DNA of 64,000 bases, taken from positions 1 to 64,000 of the forward strand of contig NZ_NQMO01000008.1 of NCBI RefSeq assembly GCF_002257645.1, given 5' to 3'. The number at the start of each line of letters is the position of its first letter. The stretch's first letter is position 1. The position numbers and the translations under genes are program-made. The DNA is from Paenibacillus sp. XY044. GTDB lineage: Bacteria; Bacillota; Bacilli; Paenibacillales; Paenibacillaceae. Shown here piece by piece: positions 7,366 through 15,000 of this stretch. The notes under the pieces are model-generated. The model searched no databases, had not been told where the DNA came from, and saw nothing but the letters and a program-made list of their open reading frames with translations.

Positions 7366-8904
7366 GTGAGATTCGGTAAAACACTGATTGCAGGTATCAG
7401 TCTGGCTGTATTGGGGCTAGGAATCGGGTATGCAGCATCGCAAACCGTTGCGGCTGCAGGCACCGAGTATTATGTGGCGGCTAACGGAAGCGATTCGAAT
7501 GCGGGTACGAGCGCGGCGCCGTGGAAAACGCTGCAGCATGCGGCGGACACGGCCGGACCGGGAAGCACGGTCTACGTCCGGAGCGGGGTGTATAACCAAA
7601 AGCTGAAAATCACCAAGTCGGGTTCTGCAGATCAAGGGCCGATCACCTTCACCAATTATAGCGGCGAGACGCCTGTTATTGACGGAACCGGACTTTCCGT
7701 GAGCGGAACGGAAGGTATCGTTGACCTGTCCGACGTCAACTATGTGACCATCCAGGGATTTGAAATCCGCAATTATACGACGACGGCAAGCAACGTCATG
7801 CCTGTCGGGATTTATGTTCACGGCTCCGGCGGCAACATTACGCTGTCCAAAAACAAGATCCATGATATTAAAAACACATCGACCCCTACCGGCAGCGACC
7901 TGCTCGGCCGGGATGCGCACGGGATCGCCGTTTACGGAACCAAGGCGCCTCAATCCATCCACGACGTGACGATCGACGGCAACGAGCTGTACAATTTGGT
8001 GCTTGGTTCCAGCGAGACGCTCGTGCTTAACGGAAACGTGGATACCTTTGCCGTGACGAACAATATCATTCACGACAACGACAACATCGGCATCGACGTG
8101 ATCGGATTCGAAGGGAAATCGCCGAACTCCGCCTACGACCAGGCACGAAACGGAATCATCAGCGACAACAAAGTGTACAACATTACGTCCAACAACAATC
8201 CTTCATACGGTAAAAGGCTTCCGAACAACAGTAATGCGGCGGACGGCATTTATGTCGATGGAGGCAAGGACAGCGTCATCGAGCGAAACTACAGCTATAA
8301 TAACGATATCGGGGTGGAAATCGCCTCCGAGCATGCCGGCAAGGCGACCAGCAACATTACGATCCGCAGCAACTTCATTTACAACAACCGTTTGACGGGC
8401 ATCGCCATGGGTGGATACGACACGCAGCGCGGCTCGACGGTAGGCTGCCACATCGTCAACAATACGCTGTACAAAAATGACACCCTCGGCGACGGCAGCG
8501 GCCAGCTGTACGTGCAGTATGACACTCAGAACAACGTCATCCGAAACAACATTTTCGTGGCCAGTTCGTCCGATGTGCTCATTTATAATGAATACACGAA
8601 AAATTCCGGCAACGTCGTGGATTATAATCTGTACTTCGCCCCCGGCGGAAGTGCCAATGCCACCTGGACCTGGAAAAACAAAGAATACACCGGCTTTGCC
8701 GCATATAAAAATGGAACGGGCAATGACGCTCATTCCGTATTTGCCGATCCGCTCCTTGTAAACGCCGCTGCTGGCGATTTACATCTGAAGGCGGGGTCTC
8801 CCGCCATTGATAAAGGCTTGACGGATTCGGACGTCGGGGCGCTCGATATCGACGGGCAGCCCCGCGTTCAAGGTGCAAGCGTCAATATCGGCGCGGATGA
8901 ATAA
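7366..8904 (+). CDS. Secreted right-handed parallel beta-helix protein (polysaccharide-degrading candidate)
   Basis: A 512-residue secreted protein. GTG start at 7366 behind GGGAG. Residues 1-31 form a signal peptide ending in an A-A-A region. Residues 35-75 (Y-Y-V-A-A-N-G-S-D-S-N-A-G-T) are the typical N-terminal cap of DUF1565/pectate-lyase-like beta-helix proteins. The middle is rich in PbH1-type repeats with regularly spaced N-N-I, G-I and V-I-x-N residues. No LPXTG motif or surface domain is visible, so it is probably released. It lies 127 bp after the kinase and may degrade the polymer whose fragments the operon imports. Lyase, hydrolase or epimerase activity cannot be distinguished by eye. 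Confidence 0.8.
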   Translation: MRFGKTLIAGISLAVLGLGIGYAASQTVAAAGTEYYVAANGSDSNAGTSAAPWKTLQHAADTAGPGSTVYVRSGVYNQKLKITKSGSADQGPITFTNYSGETPVIDGTGLSVSGTEGIVDLSDVNYVTIQGFEIRNYTTTASNVMPVGIYVHGSGGNITLSKNKIHDIKNTSTPTGSDLLGRDAHGIAVYGTKAPQSIHDVTIDGNELYNLVLGSSETLVLNGNVDTFAVTNNIIHDNDNIGIDVIGFEGKSPNSAYDQARNGIISDNKVYNITSNNNPSYGKRLPNNSNAADGIYVDGGKDSVIERNYSYNNDIGVEIASEHAGKATSNITIRSNFIYNNRLTGIAMGGYDTQRGSTVGCHIVNNTLYKNDTLGDGSGQLYVQYDTQNNVIRNNIFVASSSDVLIYNEYTKNSGNVVDYNLYFAPGGSANATWTWKNKEYTGFAAYKNGTGNDAHSVFADPLLVNAAAGDLHLKAGSPAIDKGLTDSDVGALDIDGQPRVQGASVNIGADE

Positions 8905-8933
8905 CGCTCCTTCTTAGTCATTGCAATTCGATC

Positions 8934-8967
8934 AGCAGCCTCCAATCCCGGGGGCTGCTTTTATTTT
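8934..8967 (+). terminator. Rho-independent terminator after the beta-helix gene
   Basis: AGCAGCC at 8934-8940 pairs with GGCTGCT at 8953-8959, followed by TTTTATTTT. Confidence 0.85.
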
Positions 8968-9055
8968 ATGAAGAAAAGGTCTAGTTCTCAGCAAAGGTTC
9001 GGCAGCCGGATCTTAAAGCAATTTCACGCCTGGCGGGCTGTTTGTTGAAACAGAC

Positions 9056-9087
9056 TTGTTCACCGGGCCCTGTCCCGGTGGTATAGT
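9056..9087 (+). promoter_or_regulatory. Weak promoter with a perfect dyad in its spacer
   Basis: TTGTTC at 9056-9061 and TATAGT at 9082-9087 flank the inverted repeat CACCGGG-N6-CCCGGTG (9061-9067 and 9074-9080). The spacer is 20 bp, longer than ideal. A GC-rich dyad inside the spacer is a plausible repressor site or the kind of distorted spacer used by activators. Inference only. Confidence 0.35.
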
Positions 9088-9158
9088 AGATCTAACGATC
9101 CTGCTGCAAGTGATGAGGCGGGAATTCCATCACACTTTCATGAAAAGGAGCTGACTTG

Positions 9159-10130
9159 ATGAACATCGTCGTACTGGACGGACATACGCTGAACCCGGGT
9201 GATATAAGCTGGGACGAGCTGAGAAACCTCGGTTCCGTGACGATCTACGACCGTACCCCCGCCGGGCTGATTCAGGAGCGGATCGGTGACGCTGAGATCG
9301 TGCTGACGAATAAAACGCCGCTGACGCGGGAGGTGCTGGAGGCGGCAGAGCGCCTGCGCTACGTCGGCGTGCTTGCTACCGGCTACAATGTGGTGGACAT
9401 TGAAGCAGCGGCGGCGCGCGGTATTACCGTGACGAATGTACCGGCATACGGGACCGAATCCGTGGCACAGTTTGTGTTCGCATTGCTGCTCGAGCTGTGC
9501 CATCAGGTCGGCAGGCATGGAGACAGTGTACGCTTGGGAGAGTGGGCCCAGACGGTGGATTTCTCCTATTCGCTGTCGCCGCAAATCGAGCTCTGGGGGA
9601 AGACGATGGGGATCGTCGGTTACGGCCGGATCGGCCGGCAGGTCGCGCGGCTCGCGGAGGCTTTCGGCCTGCGCGTTCTGGTATCGGGCAGACCGGGCAG
9701 GGACGGCGGGGCAGAAGACGGCGGCGCCCGGCGAGTTCCGCTCGAGCAGCTGCTGGCCGAGTCGGACGTGGTGAGCCTGCATTGTCCGCTGACGGCGGAA
9801 ACCGAGGAGCTCATTAACCGCGAACGCCTGGCGCTGATGAAGCCTTCGGCCTTTCTGATCAATACCGCCCGCGGCGGGCTGCTGCGGGAGCAGGACGTGG
9901 CCGATGCGCTGAATGAAGGCCGGCTTGCGGGCGCGGCACTCGACGTGCTCGCGGCGGAGCCTCCCTCTGCAGACCACCCGCTTGTGCATGCCCCGCGCTG
10001 CATCATCACCCCGCACATGGCGTGGGCGGCGGTGGAAGCGAGGGAGCGGCTGATGAGCATCGCTGTGGGCAACGTGGCGGCTTTCCTTGAAGGCCGGCCG
10101 GCGAACACGGTTGTACCGCATTCCCGCTGA
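9159..10130 (+). CDS. D-isomer-specific 2-hydroxyacid dehydrogenase (hydroxypyruvate/glyoxylate reductase type)
   Basis: A 323-residue NAD(P)-dependent oxidoreductase interconverting a 2-keto acid and a D-2-hydroxy acid in the cytosol. Seen: the nucleotide motif G-I-V-G-Y-G-R-I-G-R near residue 150, the catalytic Arg in N-T-A-R-G-G-L-L, and the catalytic His in P-H-M-A-W near the C-terminus. AGGAG at 9146-9150 is 8 nt from ATG 9159; the in-frame TTG at 9156 would be only 5 nt away, so ATG is preferred. Glycerate kinase follows 112 bp downstream, suggesting the substrate pair is hydroxypyruvate/D-glycerate or tartronate-type acids. Confidence 0.88.
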   Translation: MNIVVLDGHTLNPGDISWDELRNLGSVTIYDRTPAGLIQERIGDAEIVLTNKTPLTREVLEAAERLRYVGVLATGYNVVDIEAAAARGITVTNVPAYGTESVAQFVFALLLELCHQVGRHGDSVRLGEWAQTVDFSYSLSPQIELWGKTMGIVGYGRIGRQVARLAEAFGLRVLVSGRPGRDGGAEDGGARRVPLEQLLAESDVVSLHCPLTAETEELINRERLALMKPSAFLINTARGGLLREQDVADALNEGRLAGAALDVLAAEPPSADHPLVHAPRCIITPHMAWAAVEARERLMSIAVGNVAAFLEGRPANTVVPHSR

Positions 10131-10242
10131 GAACGGCATGCTGCCGCGAAGGGTATGGGGGTACTTGATTGTACGGGTTGACTTCGTGCATGGGCAGCAA
10201 AACATGGAGTAAAGTGAAAATGCAAAAGGAGGGTTTATCCGA

Positions 10243-11379
10243 ATGAAAATCGTGATCGCTCCGGATTCGTTCAAAGGCAGCATCCGTGCCGCCGACGCGG
10301 CCGCCGCCATCGGGAGGGGCGTCAAACGCGCCCTGCCGGGCGCGGAAACCATACTTGTCCCCATGGCGGACGGCGGGGAAGGGACGCTGGACAGCTTGAC
10401 GCGTTTCAGCGGCGCCAAAGCCAAGGTGCGGGTGACGGATCCGCTGGGAAGGCCGGTCGACGCCGAGTACGGCCTCATCCATGGAGGATCCACCTGTGTG
10501 GTGGAGCTGGCCAGCGCATCCGGGCTGGAGCTGGTCACCGCGGAGGAGCGGGACCCGCTGCGCACGACGACGTACGGGACCGGCGAGATTATTCGCCGCG
10601 CACTCGATGCGGGCTGCCGCCAATTTATTATGGCGATCGGCGGCAGCGCCACGAACGACGGGGGCGCCGGCATTATGCAGGCGCTGGGCTTGCGGCTGCT
10701 GGATGAGGCCGGGCAGCCTGTCGGCCGCGGCGGACTGGAGCTGCAGCGCGTGGCGGGGATCGACATGGGCGGAATGGACGCACGGCTTGCCGAATCGACC
10801 TTCGTGATCGCTTCCGACGTGCAGAACCCGCTGCTCGGTCCAAATGGCGCATCCCATGTGTATGGCCCGCAGAAGGGCGCGACACCGGAGATGGTTGCGA
10901 TGCTGGAGCAGGGGATGCGCGTCTGGGCGGACCGCATCCAAGAAGCGACGGGCCTGCGCGTGCATGACTTGCCGGGAGCAGGCGCGGCGGGCGGCGTAGG
11001 AGCGGCATTGCTCGCTTTTTTCAAAGCCGGGATGAGGCGCGGCATCGATATCGTGATCGAGCATTCGGGGTTCAAGGGGCACCTGGAAGGCGCGGACCTC
11101 GTCATCACTGGCGAAGGCCGGATGGACGCGCAGACGGCATCCGGCAAAACGCCGATGGGCATCGCCCAGGAAGCGCGGCAGCGCGGAATTCCGGTCATCG
11201 CCCTGGCCGGATCGGTGGGGCCCGGAATCGGACCGCTGTATGAGGCGGGAATCCTCAGCGTGCACAGCATTGTGAACGGACCGATGGCGCTGGAGGAAGC
11301 GATGGCCCGCGCCGGAGAGCTGCTGGAGCTGTCGGCCGAGCAGGTGATCCGGACTTTTACCGGAAGCCGCCACGGGTAA
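10243..11379 (+). CDS. Glycerate kinase
   Basis: A 378-residue enzyme of the GarK/GlxK family that phosphorylates D-glycerate to 2- or 3-phosphoglycerate. The N-terminus (K-I-V-I-A-P-D-S-F-K-G-S) is the family signature, M-A-D-G-G-E-G-T lies near residue 44, and G-G-S-A-T-N-D-G-G-A-G near residue 130 forms the glycine-rich active-site loop. A strong AAGGAGGG site precedes the ATG. Together with the upstream 2-hydroxyacid dehydrogenase it feeds hydroxypyruvate or glyoxylate-derived carbon into glycolysis. A copy of the dispersed repeat described below lies just after the stop. Confidence 0.94.
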   Translation: MKIVIAPDSFKGSIRAADAAAAIGRGVKRALPGAETILVPMADGGEGTLDSLTRFSGAKAKVRVTDPLGRPVDAEYGLIHGGSTCVVELASASGLELVTAEERDPLRTTTYGTGEIIRRALDAGCRQFIMAIGGSATNDGGAGIMQALGLRLLDEAGQPVGRGGLELQRVAGIDMGGMDARLAESTFVIASDVQNPLLGPNGASHVYGPQKGATPEMVAMLEQGMRVWADRIQEATGLRVHDLPGAGAAGGVGAALLAFFKAGMRRGIDIVIEHSGFKGHLEGADLVITGEGRMDAQTASGKTPMGIAQEARQRGIPVIALAGSVGPGIGPLYEAGILSVHSIVNGPMALEEAMARAGELLELSAEQVIRTFTGSRHG

Positions 11380-11416
11380 ATTCCGATCATCAAACAAACG
11401 TACTTATAAAAAGTTC

Positions 11417-11509
11417 AAAGAAACGTCTATCGACGTACATTCCAAGAACGCGTTTAGCGGAAGTTTTTTGCGAGATCCGGATGTTTGGCCGCGAAAGTTT
11501 ATACTTTCT
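11417..11509 (-). repeat. Dispersed intergenic repeat, copy R1 (inverted relative to R2/R3)
   Basis: Read on the minus strand this segment begins AGAAAGTATAAACT and ends CGATAGACGTTTCTTT, the same termini as the two tandem copies at 36827-37041. The middle (CTCGCAA...ACTTCCGCTAAACGCG) also aligns. The 3' part can fold: AAACG..GTCT against AGAC..GTTT. It is more diverged and about 10 bp shorter than the other two copies. Confidence 0.75.
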
Positions 11510-11516
11510 GATCAAT

Positions 11517-11573
11517 AAAAAAAGCGGCAGTGTCCGGAAGGCCCGGTAACTGCTGCTTTTTTTCTGTGATGAC
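11517..11573. terminator. Bidirectional terminator between glycerate kinase and LytTR genes
   Basis: AAAAAAGCGGCAGTGTCCGG pairs with CCGGTAACTGCTGCTTTTTTT across a short loop. A-tract on one side and T-tract on the other allow use on both strands. Confidence 0.85.
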
Positions 11574-11591
11574 CCCTTGGTTTGGTTGGCG

Positions 11592-11945
11592 TTATCTCTT
11601 CATAGTCATATCCGTCAGCGGGCTGGACATCCGTTTCTTAATCTGCTCTAAAATGCGCTTGGAAACGGAAATGGTACGGGGGTAAGCAAAATCATCGCGG
11701 AAGTGAAGGACATTGCCTTCAAAGGAAGTGATTTTGTTCACGTTGACATAGATGTTGGATGCAGCGCGGACAAAATTGGGCTGGGAGATCAAAGCAGTCG
11801 TTTCCTGGCGAGTTAACCGTTTCTTGATAATATAGTTTCTGCCGTGGAAAATAACCTGTCCCTGACCGCCGACCTTAAAGAAAAACGCGTCCGTCACCGG
11901 ATCAAACTGATGATATTCCTGCAGCACCTTGTCGGATGAAGTCAT
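11592..11945 (-). CDS. Stand-alone LytTR-type DNA-binding protein
   Basis: A 117-residue protein consisting almost only of a LytTR domain: F-V-R-A-A-S-N-I-Y-V-N-V-N-K-I near residues 67-81 and the R-T-I-S-V-S-K-R-I-L-E-Q-I-K-K ending correspond to the recognition strand and final helix of AgrA/LytR-type response regulators. No receiver domain is present. The ATG at 11945 is preceded by AAGGGGG; the frame continues upstream without homology, so the shorter start is chosen. A cre site lies about 35 bp upstream, implying carbon-catabolite control. Its targets are unknown. Confidence 0.75.
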   Translation of the reverse strand: MTSSDKVLQEYHQFDPVTDAFFFKVGGQGQVIFHGRNYIIKKRLTRQETTALISQPNFVRAASNIYVNVNKITSFEGNVLHFRDDFAYPRTISVSKRILEQIKKRMSSPLTDMTMKR

Positions 11946-11978
11946 CTTACCAAAGCCCCCTTTTAGAAGATGATAAAG

Positions 11979-11992
11979 TGTTAGCGCTTTCA
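11979..11992 (-). promoter_or_regulatory. CcpA cre site upstream of the LytTR gene
   Basis: On the minus strand TGAAAGCGCTAACA matches the cre consensus TGWNANCGNTNWCA at every fixed position. It lies just after a TATGATAGAAT -10-like sequence, so bound CcpA would be expected to repress. Confidence 0.7.
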
Positions 11993-12174
11993 TTCTATCA
12001 TACTTTTCTGTTCTGCATAAGAGTAAATTTGTGAATTTTATGATTTTTTTTGTGAACTTGGACAAAACGATTCACTGTATTGACCCCATGTTCCAAAACG
12101 GCCACAATGGTCATAGTCGACTGCGGCAAGCGTGGTCACCTGTCAACGTCAAAACGGAGAAAGGACGAATTCCC

Positions 12175-12750
12175 TTGAACCCAAGTTCTATGAAGATCAC
12201 GGCGATTTCCGGTAGCCTCCGAAGACAATCGTCCAATACGAGCCTGCTTCACGCCCTTATTCCGCTGGCACCGGAAACGATGGAGATTTCGATATTTGAA
12301 GGCATCGGAGACATGCCCCATTTTAACCCGGATATGGATGGAGACGAACCTGTTCCTTCGGTGGCACGGTTTCGTGACACGATCCGTCAGGCGGACGGCG
12401 TGATCATTTGCACCCCCGAATACGCGCATGGCGTGCCCGGCGTGCTGAAGAACGCACTCGACTGTCTGGTGTCGTCCGGAGAATTCGTCTACAAGCCCGT
12501 CGCTGTCGTCAGCGGATCCCCAATTGAAACGGGCGGAGAGAAAGCGCATCAGTCTCTGCTAATGACGCTTGGGATGATGACGGCTGAGTTGGTGGAGGGA
12601 GGCTCGTTCACGGTACCTTTTCTCAATCAGAAGCTCCGGGGCGGAGAGATGATTGACGAGGAGCTAAAAGAAAGGCTGAAGGGCATGCTCGGGAAGCTGG
12701 AAGAGGCAGTACAGCTAGCAGCCGCAAGCGGTAAGGACCGGTTTCGGTAA
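12175..12750 (+). CDS. NADPH-dependent FMN reductase family protein
   Basis: A 191-residue flavodoxin-like reductase. The N-terminal I-S-G-S-L-R-R-Q-S-S-N-T-S motif binds FMN phosphate, and T-P-E-Y-A-H-G-V-P-G-V-L-K-N-A-L-D near the middle is the family signature (YhdA/AzoR-like quinone, azo-dye or chromate reductases). AAGGA at 12161-12165 is 9 nt before TTG 12175; the ATG at 12190 is 24 nt away, so the TTG start is preferred. A strong terminator follows, so it is probably monocistronic. The physiological substrate is unknown. Confidence 0.88.
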   Translation: MNPSSMKITAISGSLRRQSSNTSLLHALIPLAPETMEISIFEGIGDMPHFNPDMDGDEPVPSVARFRDTIRQADGVIICTPEYAHGVPGVLKNALDCLVSSGEFVYKPVAVVSGSPIETGGEKAHQSLLMTLGMMTAELVEGGSFTVPFLNQKLRGGEMIDEELKERLKGMLGKLEEAVQLAAASGKDRFR

Positions 12751-12774
12751 CATGGATAACCATATTCCCCGTAA

Positions 12775-12823
12775 AAAAAGCCTGCGGCACTTCAATCCTG
12801 GGGATTGGAGCGCGCAGGCTTTT
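12775..12823. terminator. Bidirectional terminator after the FMN reductase gene
   Basis: AAAGCCTGCG...CTTCAATCC pairs with GGATTGGAG...CGCAGGCTTTT, with A- and T-tracts on either side. Confidence 0.88.
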
Positions 12824-12911
12824 ATCGTATTAGCAGGTCGGACCTTTTGAACGGGGGATACATATTTATTTACAAGTAAGGACTTTTCAACGCAGGCTAG
12901 AGCCCCGGGCT

Positions 12912-13985
12912 TCAAGCATTTTCGATGATGGTGTTGAGCGTCGTGCGGTCGAGTCCTTTGACCAGCTTGGTCAGAAGCTCCTTGGCTGCATCGTAATCAT
13001 CGGTATGGATGATCGACGAAGAGGTGTGAATGTAGCGGGCGCAAATGCCGATGACGGTGGACGGCACACCGATTCCGCTCAAATGCACCTGTCCGGCGTC
13101 CGTGCCGCCAGGAGATACGAAATACTGGTACTTAATGTTGTGGGTATCCGCCGTATCCTGCACGTATTCGACGAGTCCGCGGTGGGTGATCATCGTCGGA
13201 TCGAAAATGCGCAGCAGCGCCCCCTGTCCGATATGCCCGAAAGCGTTCTTGTCGCCGGTCATATCGTTGGCCGCGCTCGCATCCAGGGCGAAGAAAATGT
13301 CCGGTTGGATGAGATTGGCCGATGTGCGCGCGCCGCGCAGACCCAGCTCCTCCTGGACCGTAGCGCCGCAGTACAGCGTATTCGGCAGCTTCTCCTGGTG
13401 GAGTGCCTCCAACAGTTCGATCGCAAGGCCGACTCCGTACCGGTTGTCCCAGGCTTTGGCCATAATTTTCTTCGGATTGGCCAGCGGTGTGAATTCACAG
13501 ACCGGCAGCACCTGAAGCCCCGGACGGATGCCGAAAGACTCGGCTTCCTCGCGGTTATCCGCGCCGATATCGATGTACATGGCCTTGATGTCCACCGGTT
13601 TGCTGCGCTGGGATTCATCCAGCAGATGGGTTGGCGTCGATCCGACAACCCCGAACACCGGACCGTTTGGCGTTATGATCTGAAGCCGCTGGGAGAGCAC
13701 GGCTTGGCTCCACCAGCCGCCGAGCGGCTGAAAGCGCACCATCCCGGCTTCGGTGATGCCTGTAACCAGAAAACCGACCTCGTCAAAATGGCCGGCCACC
13801 ATGACCTTCGGGCCGTTTTCATCCCCGCGGAGGACGCCGAACAGACTGCCAAGACGGTCCTGTACGAACTCATCCGTATATGGGGAAACCGTCTCTTTAA
13901 AGTATGCGCGCAGGTCTTTTTCAAACCCGGAAGCCGCGGGGAATTCCGTCAGCTTGCGGAACAAATCCTTCGTTTTTTGATCCAT
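12912..13985 (-). CDS. M42-family metallo-aminopeptidase (glutamyl aminopeptidase/PepA-FrvX type)
   Basis: A 357-residue cytosolic peptidase with two metal ions, usually forming a tetrahedral dodecamer that trims peptides. Metal ligands and catalytic residues are present: His in V-A-G-H-F-D-E-V-G near residue 66, Asp in K-A-W-D-N-R-Y-G near 182, the E-E pair of V-Q-E-E-L-G-L-R-G near 214, Asp in F-A-L-D-A-S near 236, and the final His in R-Y-I-H-T-S-S near 320. ATG is preceded by AAAGGAG. It is transcribed alone on the minus strand. An endoglucanase annotation, sometimes given to this family, would be wrong. Confidence 0.93.
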   Translation of the reverse strand: MDQKTKDLFRKLTEFPAASGFEKDLRAYFKETVSPYTDEFVQDRLGSLFGVLRGDENGPKVMVAGHFDEVGFLVTGITEAGMVRFQPLGGWWSQAVLSQRLQIITPNGPVFGVVGSTPTHLLDESQRSKPVDIKAMYIDIGADNREEAESFGIRPGLQVLPVCEFTPLANPKKIMAKAWDNRYGVGLAIELLEALHQEKLPNTLYCGATVQEELGLRGARTSANLIQPDIFFALDASAANDMTGDKNAFGHIGQGALLRIFDPTMITHRGLVEYVQDTADTHNIKYQYFVSPGGTDAGQVHLSGIGVPSTVIGICARYIHTSSSIIHTDDYDAAKELLTKLVKGLDRTTLNTIIENA

Positions 13986-14236
13986 CGTACCTTATCTCCT
14001 TTATCATGTGTCGGGTATGTATATAGATTGAACTAAAGTTTTGCATTGAGTTATCACGGCCAAGAGAGGCCTATAACATTCATTTCTTTAGTTCATTCTA
14101 TGTAGTTGACTTCAATCCTAGTATGAACCGACTTGGTCCGATTGTCCACGTCCGGCGGGCAAAAGCACAAATGGTGAATCCGTTGAATAGGATATCCTGG
14201 ACGGATGCCCTGAAGTCAGCCGGAAGGAGCCTGGTT

Positions 14237-14329
14237 ATGGAACCGAAGTTTATGGATCGCCGCCAAGAAAACATCCTGATCCTCGTATTGTTGATTTTAC
14301 TGGTCATCGTGCTTCTCTTCTTATTATAA
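14237..14329 (+). CDS. Small single-pass membrane peptide, 30 residues
   Basis: The frame encodes a short charged head (M-E-P-K-F-M-D-R-R-Q-E-N) followed by about 18 consecutive Ile/Leu/Val/Phe residues to the stop. AAGGAG lies 7 nt before the ATG, a strong start signal. Peptides with this design are common in Paenibacillus and Bacillus sporulation genomes (YjcZ-like in architecture), and the spoVA operon is next. I see no homologous family by name; function unknown. Confidence 0.55.
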   Translation: MEPKFMDRRQENILILVLLILLVIVLLFLL

Positions 14330-14356
14330 TTCCTCCTGCCACGGATAACCCTCTTT

Positions 14357-14407
14357 AAACAGCCGCCAGGTTCGAACCCATGTGCCCGGCTGCCTGGCGC
14401 TGTTTGC
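14357..14407 (+). terminator. Hairpin, likely terminator, before the spoVA operon
   Basis: AAACAGCCGCCAGG at 14357-14370 is nearly complementary to CCTGGCGCTGTTT ending at 14405. The T-tract is short, so termination strength is uncertain. Confidence 0.5.
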
Positions 14408-14496
14408 CGCCGTCCTCTGCCGTCCTCCGCTTCCATACATAACTCGTCTGCGAATGACAAATAATGAAAAGGAATGATGAATAGGAGGTGCCTGTA

Positions 14497-15000
14497 ATGC
14501 CTGCCAATACGAAGAACAGGGGAACCGGATTCAAGATCGATTCATTGACGCCCGAGGAATACAAATCCATCAGCAAAAAGCATTCTCCTTCGCGCAGCAC
14601 ATTCAAAAACTGCGTAAGTGCTTTTGTGGTCGGCGGATTGATTTGTCTGATCGGACAAGCGATCCAGCGGGCGTTCATGAGCTGGTTCGACATGACGGTC
14701 AAGGAAGCGGGCAATCCGACCGTTGCGGTGCTCATTATCATATCGGTAATCCTGACCAGCTTTGGCGTGTACGACAAAATCGCCCAGTGGGCCGGAGCGG
14801 GGACGGCGGTACCGGTTACGGGTTTCGCCAACTCCATGTGCTCCGCGGCGCTTGAGCATAAAGCGGAAGGCTACGTCCTAGGCGTAGGGGGCAATATGTT
14901 CAAGCTCGCCGGCTCGGTAATCGTATTCGGGACCGTCGCCGCCTTCGTCGTGGGACTCGTCTACGCCATTTTCGGCATCGAGGGAGTGCATCAGCCATGA
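14497..15000 (+). CDS. spoVAC: Stage V sporulation protein AC
   Basis: A 167-residue membrane protein with the hydrophobic segments and A-G-A-G-T-A-V-P-V-T-G-F-A-N motif typical of SpoVAC, the mechanosensitive component of the SpoVA channel that moves Ca-dipicolinic acid into the forespore and out during germination. AGGAGG at 14483-14488 is 8 nt from ATG 14497; an in-frame GTG overlaps that ribosome site and is rejected. It overlaps spoVAD by 4 bp. The operon here is the minimal AC-AD-AE form with no spoVAA, AB or AF. Forespore (sigma-G) expression is expected from other species; I could not identify a convincing sigma-G promoter. Confidence 0.96.
   Translation: MPANTKNRGTGFKIDSLTPEEYKSISKKHSPSRSTFKNCVSAFVVGGLICLIGQAIQRAFMSWFDMTVKEAGNPTVAVLIIISVILTSFGVYDKIAQWAGAGTAVPVTGFANSMCSAALEHKAEGYVLGVGGNMFKLAGSVIVFGTVAAFVVGLVYAIFGIEGVHQP

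Noticed and set aside
9138..11393. A 751-codon minus-strand open frame
   Set aside because: It is antisense to the hydroxyacid dehydrogenase and glycerate kinase genes, is low-complexity (Ser/Pro/Ala) and has no domain-like pattern; a GC-rich shadow frame.
13005..14036. A 343-codon plus-strand open frame
   Set aside because: Antisense to the M42 aminopeptidase, whose catalytic residues are all intact.
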